From AP-15 sp963738185 (GTDB lineage Bacteria > Pseudomonadota > Alphaproteobacteria > ATCC43930 > CGMCC-115725), in assembly GCA_963738185.1 (NCBI GenBank), contig CAVTVA010000003.1, forward strand, positions 1,984,001 through 2,048,000: DNA of 64,000 bases. The letters are read 5' to 3'. The notes beneath the pieces were generated by a model. It was given only the letters and a program-made list of their open reading frames with translations. It had not been told where the DNA came from and ran no database searches. Below, piece by piece: positions 9,257 to 16,478 of the stretch (position 1 is its first letter; the number at the start of each line of letters is the position of its first letter). Position numbers and translations under genes: made by a program.

Positions 9257-9907
9257 TCAGAAACCGGCGTCGCGCTCCATCATTTCGAGCGCCGCCGCCG
9301 CGGTCAATGCGCTCGGGTCGCGGTCACCGGCAGCGCGCCGACGCAGCTCGACAACTTGGCGCTGCAGCTCATAGGCCTCGGCCCGATCGCCCTCCTGCCA
9401 CAGAATCGCAGCGAGGTTCCCCATTGCCGTCAGACTGTCGGGGTGCTGCTCGCCATATTCAACCGCGATGGTCGCAATGACTGATTTGAGCAGCTCGCGG
9501 GCGCCGCCGAGATCGCCTTGCGCGGCGAGCGTCCCGGCGAGATTGTTGATCGCCCGCAGCGTTTCGGTTCCCCGGTCGCCGTCATGCGCGCGCCTCGCGG
9601 CGACGATCCGCTCCTGCAGCCGCCGCGCCTCGGCCAGCTCGCCCTGCGCCGCCATGGTCACCGCGAGCTTGCCGACGGCTTTCAAGGTGTCGGGGTGATC
9701 CTCGCCCAACAGTCGGCGCCGGCCGGCTACGACCTGCTCCTCGAGACGGCGTGCAGCAATCAGCCGGCCCTGCGCCCATAAAGCCTCGGCCAGGTCGAGC
9801 ATCGCCGTCAAGCTCTGCGGGTGCTCGTCGCCCAGGGCTTGCCGCGTCTGGGCGAGTGCGCGTTCCTGGCGCTCGACGGCGGTTCGCAACGCGTCTTCGC
9901 CGCTCAT
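9257..9907 (-). CDS. Kinesin-light-chain-type TPR protein
   Basis: A 216-residue protein made almost wholly of about five 42-residue tetratricopeptide repeats of the kinesin light chain type. The recurring pattern is LG-(E/D)-HP-(D/Q)-(S/T)-L, then AL..L..A...QG...EA..L. It has no signal, membrane segment or enzyme domain, so it should be a cytoplasmic protein-binding scaffold. Its ATG overlaps the TGA of the preceding small gene (ATGA at 9904-9907), indicating coupled translation. The natural inference is that the TPR surface binds the NPEEMP-repeat protein made just upstream. No further partner gene is visible. Confidence 0.8.
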   Translation of the reverse strand: MSGEDALRTAVERQERALAQTRQALGDEHPQSLTAMLDLAEALWAQGRLIAARRLEEQVVAGRRRLLGEDHPDTLKAVGKLAVTMAAQGELAEARRLQERIVAARRAHDGDRGTETLRAINNLAGTLAAQGDLGGARELLKSVIATIAVEYGEQHPDSLTAMGNLAAILWQEGDRAEAYELQRQVVELRRRAAGDRDPSALTAAAALEMMERDAGF

Positions 9908-10086
9908 TGGCTCGGCATTTCTTCAGGATTGGGCATTTCTTCAGGATTGGGCATTTCTTCAGGATTGGGCATTTCTTCAGGATTGTCGAAATCGTCCGGC
10001 AACGCCGCCCACACCGGCTCGGCGAGCACCGCCAAATGCCCATAACTAGGGTGGTTGAAGCCAGGATGATTTGGCCATTCTCGCAT
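9904..10086 (-). CDS. Small NPEEMP-repeat protein coupled to the TPR gene
   Basis: Predicted protein of 60 residues from the ATG at 10086 (MREWPNHPGFNHPSYGH...). The C-terminal part consists of four perfect copies of a six-residue unit, NPEEMP, ending SQ. The unit comes from an 18-bp DNA repeat. A longer frame opens at 10176, but its extra 30 residues look non-coding. I recognise no family. The N-terminal part is rich in Pro, His and Trp; the C-terminal part is strongly acidic and should be extended. The stop overlaps the start of the TPR gene, which argues that the small gene is really translated. It may be a peptide substrate or ligand of the TPR protein (inference). Confidence 0.6.
   Translation of the reverse strand: MREWPNHPGFNHPSYGHLAVLAEPVWAALPDDFDNPEEMPNPEEMPNPEEMPNPEEMPSQ
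9914..9985 (-). repeat. Four perfect 18-bp tandem repeats
   Basis: Four identical copies of the 18-bp unit GGCATTTCTTCAGGATTG (plus-strand reading) at 9914, 9932, 9950 and 9968. They encode the NPEEMP repeats of the small protein on the minus strand. The absence of any silent difference between copies indicates recent expansion or ongoing copy-number change. Confidence 0.95.
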
Positions 10087-10307
10087 CACACGACCTCTGA
10101 CCGCTCTCATTGTCGCGAGCCGAACATAGGAAGAGAGGCGCGGAAGCTTGCCTCCGGCCCCTCTAAGCTCGCCCAAGGCGGGTCGATCGGGTGCGCGCCA
10201 AAGCCGGCATGCGACTTTACGGCCATGGCCTGGTTCCTGGCCACTTGGCGATCAGCACGCTCGCCCGGCACTTTCGGTCAAATGGGCCATGTGCTTGGCT
10301 TGGCTCC

Positions 10308-10520
10308 TCAAGTTTCCGAGCCGTAGCCCAGCCTTGGGGTGCGCCGCGTCAGCTCGGCGGCCACCGCATGAGCGGCAAAATCAATCTCGGCGAGCTCGCG
10401 GATCAGCTGGGTGGGCAAGCGCTCGCTTCCGGCCATCGCACCGTGCCCAGCAAGGATCCGGCCGCGCTCCAGTTCCAATTTTTCCTGCAGTCGAACCAGC
10501 TTTTCGCGATCCGTTTTCAT
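10308..10520 (-). CDS. Small hypothetical protein
   Basis: A 70-residue predicted protein starting MKTDREKLVRLQEKLELERGR. A strong ribosome binding site AGGAGGT lies 7 bases before the ATG, the main reason to accept it as a gene. The first 25 residues are charged and likely to form an amphipathic helix or coiled coil. The rest (LIRELAEIDFAAHAVAAELTRR) is also helical. There is no signal or membrane segment and I do not recognise the family. It stands alone between the NPEEMP gene and the first Irr gene. Confidence 0.55.
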   Translation of the reverse strand: MKTDREKLVRLQEKLELERGRILAGHGAMAGSERLPTQLIRELAEIDFAAHAVAAELTRRTPRLGYGSET

Positions 10521-10877
10521 GATGAAACCTCCTGTCTTGGTATCTCGACCATGCCGAATGAGGCTGGCCTCGGCCTCCCATATGGGCCGCTACGACACCG
10601 GGTCAATAGATTGGAATAAATTTAATCTATCGCGTAACTGTCTGAGGCAGCGGCCTATGGTGAGAAACTCATAAAATCGCAGCAGGGTTCGGCCAGGATA
10701 CCCGAGGCCTGTAAACTCCTGATAGGGGCTCGCCCACCGCCCCGAGCGCTGCCCGCTGCTGACGGCGCGCGGCACCGCTCAAGAAAGACCGCGCTGGTGA
10801 AGGCGAGGTTACCCGTGGGCTGTTTGCGACGGATCTCGCCGTCGATGCTCAGCTAGCTATCCGCGAAGAACCGGGGC
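10521..10877. other. Intergenic stretch without a recognised gene
   Basis: No convincing gene in 357 bases. The part around 10600-10690 is clearly less GC-rich than the surroundings (for example ATAAATTTAATCTATCG). A 61-codon frame on the minus strand (10590-10775) has no ribosome binding site and no recognisable features. Confidence 0.5.
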
Positions 10878-11300
10878 TCAAGCGTGGCCGGGGTGCACGC
10901 GGACAATGATGTCGACGCGGCGGATCTCGGTCCCTGAGGGCGGCGCGGGCAGTCCGCTGACAAACAGGTGATGCCCGGGAATGTCCTGCAATTCGCCGGT
11001 CGCCTCGCAATAGAAATGGTGATGATCAGCGGTATTGGTGTCGAAATACGAGCGGCCAGGCTCGACGACGGCCTCGCGCAGCAGCCCGACCTCGGTAAAT
11101 TGATGAAGCGTGTTATAGACCGTGGCGAGCGACACCCGGATGCCTGCCCCCAGGGCCTCGCCGTGCAACTGCTCTGCGGTGATGTGCCGATCGCCGCCTT
11201 CCAACAGGAGCCTCGCCAAGGAGAGGCGCTGCCGTGTCGGCCGCAAGCCCGCGGCACGCAGGCGTTTCAAGGCGCTCAAGCAGGGGGGTGCCTTATTCAT
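10878..11300 (-). CDS. irr: Fur family regulator, Irr-like (copy 1)
   Basis: A 140-residue Fur-family transcription factor of the Irr type. The winged-helix N-terminus has GLRPTRQRL and VSLATVYNTLHQFTEVGLL, and the dimer/metal part has SYFDTNTADHHHFYCEATGELQDIP and IRRVDIIVRV. Irr represses or activates iron and haem genes and is controlled through haem rather than Fe(II). The three-histidine haem-binding motif HHH is present, but the N-terminal Cys-Pro haem motif of Bradyrhizobium Irr is not seen. A second Irr copy lies 5 kb away. The NHL gene is upstream on the same strand, 208 bases away. Confidence 0.88.
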   Translation of the reverse strand: MNKAPPCLSALKRLRAAGLRPTRQRLSLARLLLEGGDRHITAEQLHGEALGAGIRVSLATVYNTLHQFTEVGLLREAVVEPGRSYFDTNTADHHHFYCEATGELQDIPGHHLFVSGLPAPPSGTEIRRVDIIVRVHPGHA

Positions 11301-11508
11301 GCCGTGAACATAGAACGGCGGCGCGCAAAAATAAATAGCCGCATAACAGATGGGCGCGTTTTGCCGAGCATTTTTTCCGAATGTCTCCGCGCCCGCTGCT
11401 TGCCGCTGTCGGATGGCCGCCTTTCTGCCTCCCCGTTGCGACGTATCGGGGAGGCAGAGAGGTGCCGGTCACCGCGAACCGGTCGGAACTCCCGGTCGCG
11501 GTTGGACC

Positions 11509-12612
11509 TTACAAGTTCGCCTGGAAATCGCTGTAGTCGCGAACCTTCTTGTAGATCTGCAGGCGGTTGCGCTGGCTGTCGGCGATGATGATCTGATCGC
11601 TCGCCGGATCAAATTCGACCGCCGTCGGGAAGCAGAAACGCCATTGCGGCTCGAGGGTTTTCACCCGCCGCCGCGCCTTCTCCATGTCGGGGTTGGCCGA
11701 GACGGTCTGCTGGCCCCACTTTGACAACACTTGCGCGTCGCCGATCAGATTGGCGATCGGCTTGCCTTCCAAGTCGAAGACGCACACCCGGTGGTTGCCC
11801 CAATCGGTGACATAGATGTCGCCATCGCTGTCCACGGCAACATCGGTCGGGTGATTGAGCGTGCCGGGCTTTGGATACCCCTTGGTCTCTTCACCGGCCG
11901 ACACATAGGGGCCAAACATGGTCACGGCAAAGGAGCCTTCGGGTTCCTCGACCTTCCCGTATTGGCCGATCTTCATCAGAAACTTGCCCTCCGGGGACAG
12001 CTTCTGAACGCGGTGGTTCTTCCAGTCGGCGACGTAGATGTTGCCATCCTTGTCGAGGGTGATCCCCCAGGGTTGGTTGAACTCGCCGTCGCCACTGCCG
12101 CCGCGACCGCATTTGCCGACAAACTTGCCTTCCGGGGTGAAGACCTGCAGGCGGTTGTTGCCGCTGTCGACGACGATGATGTTGCCGTTCTTCTCGACCG
12201 CGAGCCCGGCCGGGCGCATCAGCTCGCCGTCGCCGCTGCCGGTCGAGCCCCATTTGCGTAGGAACTTGCCGCTGCTGTCGAACACCGAAATGGTGTTGGT
12301 CCAGTCATCCGAGACGTAGACATGGTCGTTGTTGTCGACGGCGATGCCAAACGGCCACGTGCAATGCCCATCGCCTTCGCCGTATTCGCAAAAGTCGGCG
12401 AGCCATTCTTCATCGCCGGGATTGCCGAGCTGCACCTTGTTGACGTGCATCCCGAAATTGTTCTCGTTGCCGCGGTTGGTGGCGTAGAGCACCCCGTTCT
12501 TGCCGAGGCACATCGTCTGAACATAATTGAAGCCGGGGCCGCGCGCCGCATTGCGCCCGACCGCATGGCTCCAATCAAATACCCGTCCTTCCGAGACCGT
12601 TGTGAGCGGCAT
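11509..12612 (-). CDS. NHL-repeat six-bladed beta-propeller protein
   Basis: Protein of 367 residues containing at least five NHL-type repeats. The recurring patterns are G-(I/L)-A/T-(V/L)-D..G-(N/D)-I-(Y/V)-V-(T/A/V)-D, then N-(H/N)-R-(V/L)-(Q/C)-(V/K)-F and G-K-F. It should fold as a beta-propeller for binding protein, peptide or sugar. Unlike most NHL proteins there is no signal peptide: it begins MPLTTVSEGRVFDWSH, after a strong site GAGGAGG. It is the last gene of a run DUF1800-DUF1501-NHL on the minus strand. A very stable hairpin separates it from DUF1501. Function is unknown; it is probably the recognition or scaffold part of the set (inference). Confidence 0.85.
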   Translation of the reverse strand: MPLTTVSEGRVFDWSHAVGRNAARGPGFNYVQTMCLGKNGVLYATNRGNENNFGMHVNKVQLGNPGDEEWLADFCEYGEGDGHCTWPFGIAVDNNDHVYVSDDWTNTISVFDSSGKFLRKWGSTGSGDGELMRPAGLAVEKNGNIIVVDSGNNRLQVFTPEGKFVGKCGRGGSGDGEFNQPWGITLDKDGNIYVADWKNHRVQKLSPEGKFLMKIGQYGKVEEPEGSFAVTMFGPYVSAGEETKGYPKPGTLNHPTDVAVDSDGDIYVTDWGNHRVCVFDLEGKPIANLIGDAQVLSKWGQQTVSANPDMEKARRRVKTLEPQWRFCFPTAVEFDPASDQIIIADSQRNRLQIYKKVRDYSDFQANL

Positions 12613-12663
12613 CGCGCTCCTCCTCTCTGGTCGACGTGTTCCGTTTCCTCGCGCTTGGCCGAG

Positions 12664-12721
12664 CGCCGCCGGCCGACCCCTCCCCGGAGGTTTCCTCCAC
12701 GGAGGGGCGCGGCCGGCGGCG
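12664..12721 (-). promoter_or_regulatory. Large stem-loop between DUF1501 and the NHL gene
   Basis: A long inverted repeat whose outer arms GCCGCCGGCC (12665-12674) and GGCCGGCGGC (12711-12720) pair perfectly. Inner CCCTCC/GGAGGG and GGAGG/CCTCC arms can pair too. It begins 7 bases after the DUF1501 stop. No T-tract follows, so it may stabilise the upstream mRNA or partly terminate rather than end the transcript. Confidence 0.6.
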
Positions 12722-12727
12722 TTGCCG

Positions 12728-13867
12728 TCAGTTCAAGAACGCCGGCTGCTCAAAGGTGCCGTTGACGATCGGCGCCGGGTTGAGCTTCAGCCATTTGTCG
12801 AGGATCGTCGAATAGACGCTGCGGAAGTCCATGTTCGGGTTGAGGTCGCCCTGAACCAGCTTCGAGGCATCGAGCGACGGCATCTCGCCATAATGGCCGC
12901 CCTTGACCTTGTCGCCGAGCACAAAGGCGACGCCGCCGGCGCCGTGGTCGGTGCCCGAGCCGTTGTCGCGGACGCGGCGGCCAAACTCCGAGAACATCAG
13001 CAGGATCACGTTATCGGCATGATCATGCTCATGGAGGTCCTTCATAAACGCATCGACACCTTCGGTCACCGCGCTCCACAAATTGCCATGCCCGGGGTTC
13101 TGCCCGGCATGGGTGTCAAACGTGCTGTGGTCGCAGTAGAAGATGCGGCTGCCCAGATCGGCCAAGTGGGTCTGCGCGATCCCCTTGAGCTTGCGGGCGA
13201 TCGAGGTGTTCGGATACTGGACCGTCGAGGAGTACTTCTGCGGCGCCACTTTGAGGATATCCTCGCCCTTCAGCGAGTCGATGCCGGTGTCGGCCATGTA
13301 ATCCATGACGGCACCGGTGCCGATCGCCGGCTTGTACATCGCGGCAAAGCGCTCGAGCACCTGCTTGCGCTGCTGACCCTGGATGGTCGGCAGAAAGCCG
13401 TATTTTTCCAGCGCGCCGCCGACGCACGCCACCGGCACGCCCGGCACCGCCAACGAGCGCGGCAGGCTTGGCCCAAAGCTGACGGTGGTGACGACGTTTT
13501 CCTTTTTCGGGTCAAATTCGCGCGCGACCCGCCCGAGCCATCCCTCGGTCCCGACCTTGACCGGCTCGCAGGTGTGCCAGATGTCCATCGCGCGGAAATG
13601 GGAGCGCGGCGAGTCCTTCCAGCCGACGCCGTGCACGATGGCGAGATTGCCGCTGTCCCAGAACTGCTTCAACGGCGCCATGTAGTGCGGGATGCCGTAA
13701 TCCTTGTCGAGATGCATGATCTGGTTGTCGGGGATCCCGACCGCCTTCCGGTTGTCCCGGTACAGCGGGTTGTTGTAGGGAATCACCGTGTTCAGATAGT
13801 CATTGCCGCCCGTCAACTGCAGAACGACAATGACTGGGTCCTTCTTCGTCTCTTGGGTTGCTGGCAT
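12728..13867 (-). CDS. DUF1501 domain protein without export signal
   Basis: A 379-residue member of the DUF1501 family (alkaline-phosphatase/sulfatase-like superfamily). Typical features are VVLQLTGGNDYLNTVIPYNNPLYR near the start, HFRAMDIWHT, and near the C-terminus DTHAGQNPGHGNLW, LLMFSEFGRRVRDNGSGTDHGAGG. The latter carry the presumed metal-binding Asp/His residues. Most relatives begin with a Tat signal (RRxFL); this one starts MPATQETKKDPVIVV with none and should be cytoplasmic. The start is well supported by AGGAGGA. The gene lies 31 bases after DUF1800, its usual partner. The reaction is unknown. Confidence 0.88.
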   Translation of the reverse strand: MPATQETKKDPVIVVLQLTGGNDYLNTVIPYNNPLYRDNRKAVGIPDNQIMHLDKDYGIPHYMAPLKQFWDSGNLAIVHGVGWKDSPRSHFRAMDIWHTCEPVKVGTEGWLGRVAREFDPKKENVVTTVSFGPSLPRSLAVPGVPVACVGGALEKYGFLPTIQGQQRKQVLERFAAMYKPAIGTGAVMDYMADTGIDSLKGEDILKVAPQKYSSTVQYPNTSIARKLKGIAQTHLADLGSRIFYCDHSTFDTHAGQNPGHGNLWSAVTEGVDAFMKDLHEHDHADNVILLMFSEFGRRVRDNGSGTDHGAGGVAFVLGDKVKGGHYGEMPSLDASKLVQGDLNPNMDFRSVYSTILDKWLKLNPAPIVNGTFEQPAFLN

Positions 13868-13898
13868 TTCGTCTTCCTCCTGATCTGATGATCAACTG

Positions 13899-15305
13899 TT
13901 AGCCAAATTGGTACTCTCTGGTGGCGGCGATCAGCTGCAGCATCTCCGCGGCGTGCTGGTCCGCGACTTTGGCGTTCTCGTCACTGTCCCAGGTCACCTG
14001 ACCCCATTCTTTCGCCTGGGAAAGCAGCTCCTGCTTGGTGTCGGCGCCGACCTGGACCGGGCCGATCTGGTCGAGACAGCCATCGACCAGCTGCTCAGGG
14101 CTCAGCGAGCCATGCTCTTTCAGCCGGTTGATGATGCTACGCACACCGGGCAGCGAGGTGTCGCCGACCTTTTCCGCGACAAAGTTGACGCGCGCCATCA
14201 GGGAGCCGCTGTTGATCCACTCCTTGCCAGTGTGCCAACCCTCGACCGATGGCGGGTTCAGCAGGTCCTGGCCCATATATGTGGGCTGCATCGACAGATC
14301 GCCATAGCCCGGCTTTGGCAGCTCGTGGCCGCCGACCAGCCGCAGGGTGCTGACCACGACTTCGGCCGGCGACTTCATGTGCTGGAAGCGGGCTTCCTTA
14401 AAGAAGTCCGAGTTGAGCAGCACGCGCAGCACGGAGCGCATGTCGAACTTCGAATCGCGGAACGCGCCGACCAGGGTGTCGATGGCCTTTTGGTCGCGCG
14501 GCGCTTCAATCGGCCAAGCCGGCACCTGCGGCTCGTCGGCGACAAAGAAGTTGTACAGATGCCGGCAGATGAACCTGCCGCAAGCCGGCTGCTGCACCAC
14601 GATGTCGATGATGTCCTCGCCGTTGAACCGGCCCTTGTGCCCGAGGAATACTTTCTCGCCGTCGTCGTGATCCTCGGGGCGATACTCGAATTTCCACGGG
14701 AACCGGCCATAGGGCGCGCGCGGGATCTTGGTCTCGAAGGTCCAGCCGGTAAAGGCCCGCGAGCATTCGCGAACATCGGTCTCGGTGTAGTTGCCGGCGC
14801 CAAGGCTGAACAGCTCGAGCAGTTCGCGGCCCCAGTTTTCGTTGACCGCGTTGCCGTGATTCTGCTGGTTGTCGAGCCAGAAAATCATCGTCGGGTTTCT
14901 TGCGACCGTCAGCAGCAGGTCGCGATAGTTGCCCATCCCGTGCTCGCGGAACAACTGGATCTGCTCCAGCAGCTGATCGTAGTTGTCGACCTTCGAATTG
15001 CCGGTGGCGAACACGTGATGCCAGAACAGCGCCATCTTTTCTTCGAGCGGCCGCTGGGTGTTGACCAGGTAGTACATCCAGTTGAGGTTGCCCATCGGCG
15101 GCTGGCCGCCGGGCAGCAACGAGGCCGGCTGATAGCGCAGCAGCGTATAGGCATCTACCGGCGGCTGCGTCTCGGGATGCAGCAATTCCTCGACCGTGGC
15201 CTCGTAGCCCTTGGCGGCGCGCGCCTCGAGCTCGTCACGGCCGGCGCCGAAACCCGCGCGTCGCATCAGATGCGCCATCAAAGCGATGTCTTCTTGGTAT
15301 GCCAT
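13899..15305 (-). CDS. DUF1800 domain protein without export signal
   Basis: A 468-residue DUF1800 family protein. The N-terminal HLMRRAGFGAGRDELE pattern is followed by EKMALFWHHVFATG, NENWGRELLELFSLG and TETDVRECSRAFTGW, all diagnostic. Towards the end LLNPPSVEGWHTGKEWINSG is the conserved GWxxG/W segment. Homologues are usually secreted and encoded beside DUF1501. Here the conserved region starts within a dozen residues of the ATG, so there is no room for a signal peptide. A strong GGAGGAGG site precedes the start. It is the first gene of the DUF1800-DUF1501-NHL run. Function is unknown. Confidence 0.88.
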   Translation of the reverse strand: MAYQEDIALMAHLMRRAGFGAGRDELEARAAKGYEATVEELLHPETQPPVDAYTLLRYQPASLLPGGQPPMGNLNWMYYLVNTQRPLEEKMALFWHHVFATGNSKVDNYDQLLEQIQLFREHGMGNYRDLLLTVARNPTMIFWLDNQQNHGNAVNENWGRELLELFSLGAGNYTETDVRECSRAFTGWTFETKIPRAPYGRFPWKFEYRPEDHDDGEKVFLGHKGRFNGEDIIDIVVQQPACGRFICRHLYNFFVADEPQVPAWPIEAPRDQKAIDTLVGAFRDSKFDMRSVLRVLLNSDFFKEARFQHMKSPAEVVVSTLRLVGGHELPKPGYGDLSMQPTYMGQDLLNPPSVEGWHTGKEWINSGSLMARVNFVAEKVGDTSLPGVRSIINRLKEHGSLSPEQLVDGCLDQIGPVQVGADTKQELLSQAKEWGQVTWDSDENAKVADQHAAEMLQLIAATREYQFG

Positions 15306-15976
15306 CTCGGGCCCTCCTCCTTGGGTGTTGGTGGCGGTGGATTACTCTCTCGTGGCTGTCGATCGCAGGGATCATGGCTGCCGATCGTAGGGGTCGTGCT
15401 TCCGGCTTCGTCGGCTGGCGCAAGGCGAGCAACAGCCATCGCCAGCCTCTTGCGCCCGCACCCGCCGTCGTGCCGCTCGGGTCAGTCCGGTCCGACAGGT
15501 TCGTTGGGCGGGGTCGATGCGCTCGCACGCGCATCTCCCCGAAAGTTGCTCGAATTCCACCCTACGCCCATCCGACTTCAAGCCAGCATCAACCTGCCAG
15601 CGTCAAACCAGGGCCGATGCAGGTCCGACCTGCACCTTGGAACGATTTTATCCTAGGCACCGGGCCTGTCAAGCGGGGCGGGGCGATTGCCGGCTGCTAT
15701 TTTTGCCCTCGCCGCACCCGATCGCCAGCCCGGCCATGGCGCGCGCCGCGCCCGATCGCCATGATTTGTCCGAATATCAGTCGCCCGACAACGCCTCTCG
15801 CACCGTGCCGCGCCGGTCTCGGCCACCGCGTCATCAAACATCAGCGGCGGCGAGCCTGGGGGTCCGGTCGAGCCGGGCCCGGTCGAGCCTGAGGGGGTCG
15901 GGCCTGAGGGGGGTCGGCCTGAGGGGGTTGGGCCTGAGGGGGTTGGGCCTGAGAGCCCGATTGGCGGAGCCTGCGG
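15306..15976. other. Intergenic region upstream of the DUF1800 operon
   Basis: 671 bases with no gene I can support. It should contain the promoter of the DUF1800-DUF1501-NHL operon and the 3' region of the second irr gene. A 15-bp tandem repeat lies at its distal end. A long plus-strand frame crossing it is antisense to DUF1800 and is not accepted. Confidence 0.5.
15888..15947. repeat. Four 15-bp tandem repeats downstream of irr copy 2
   Basis: Four near-identical 15-bp units (consensus CCTGAGGGGGTTGGG) begin 29 bases after the irr copy 2 stop, read on the minus strand. The last two copies are identical and the first two differ by one or two bases. Confidence 0.85.
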
Positions 15977-16435
15977 TCAGCGAGGCCCGGGTTGATTGCT
16001 TGGCGGCCCGACGCGGACGATCACATCGACGCGGCGGATTTCGGTCCCGGCGGGTGCGGCCGGCAGGCCGCTGACGGCGATCCCTTGCGCCGGGATGTCC
16101 TGCAGCAAGCCGTTTGCTTCGCAAAAGAAATGATGGTGGTCGTCGGTGTTGGTGTCGAAGTAGGAACGCCCGGGCTCGACCACGACCTCGCGCAGCAGCC
16201 CGGCTTCGGTGAATTGATGGAGCGTGTTGTAGACGGTGGCGAGGGACACCGGGATCGCGCTGGCGGCGGCCTCGCCGTGCAGCTGCTCGGCCGTGGTGTG
16301 GCGGTCGCCGTTCTCCATCAGCAGCCGAGCCAGACCGAGGCGCTGGCGGGTGGGCCGCAGGCCGGCGGCGCGCAGACGTTCCAGAACCGGCGAAGCGGGG
16401 GGCTGCATCATGGTCATGTGCAACATATAAGACAT
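15977..16435 (-). CDS. irr: Fur family regulator, Irr-like (copy 2)
   Basis: Second Irr-type Fur-family regulator, up to 152 residues, closely similar to copy 1. It shares GLRPTRQRL, DRHTTAEQLHGEA, VSLATVYNTLHQFTEAGLL and FDTNTDDHHHFFCEANG. The two differ mostly at the N-terminus, the middle loop and the tail. Several ATGs compete for the start (16435, 16417, 16411, 16408); none has a good ribosome binding site, and a start at 16408-16417 fits the family length better. It lies upstream of the DUF1800 operon on the same strand. The two copies may bind different sites or form heterodimers (inference). Confidence 0.87.
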   Translation of the reverse strand: MSYMLHMTMMQPPASPVLERLRAAGLRPTRQRLGLARLLMENGDRHTTAEQLHGEAAASAIPVSLATVYNTLHQFTEAGLLREVVVEPGRSYFDTNTDDHHHFFCEANGLLQDIPAQGIAVSGLPAAPAGTEIRRVDVIVRVGPPSNQPGPR

Positions 16436-16448
16436 TTATTCGACTAAA
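16435..16448. promoter_or_regulatory. AT-rich dyad at the irr copy 2 start
   Basis: TTTATTCGACTAAA, a TTTA-N6-TAAA dyad in an unusually AT-rich patch for this genome, sits at or just before the possible start codons of irr copy 2. It could be a Fur/Irr-type operator for autoregulation. The match to a known Irr box is weak. Confidence 0.25.
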
Positions 16449-16478
16449 ACAAATGAACGCATTGCCGCCGCGATCGGT

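Noticed and set aside
9914..9985. Possible CRISPR-like array
   Set aside because: The units are directly adjacent with no spacers and lie in a reading frame; it is a coding tandem repeat.
10590..10775. 61-codon minus-strand ORF
   Set aside because: No ribosome binding site, no recognisable features, in an AT-richer gap.
13908..15656. Long plus-strand open frame opposite DUF1800
   Set aside because: It is antisense to a well-supported gene; its composition is the mirror of high-GC codon bias and it matches no family.
15834..16124. Minus-strand Pro/Arg-rich frame near irr copy 2
   Set aside because: It is a product of the 15-bp repeat and of an out-of-frame reading of irr; no start signal.
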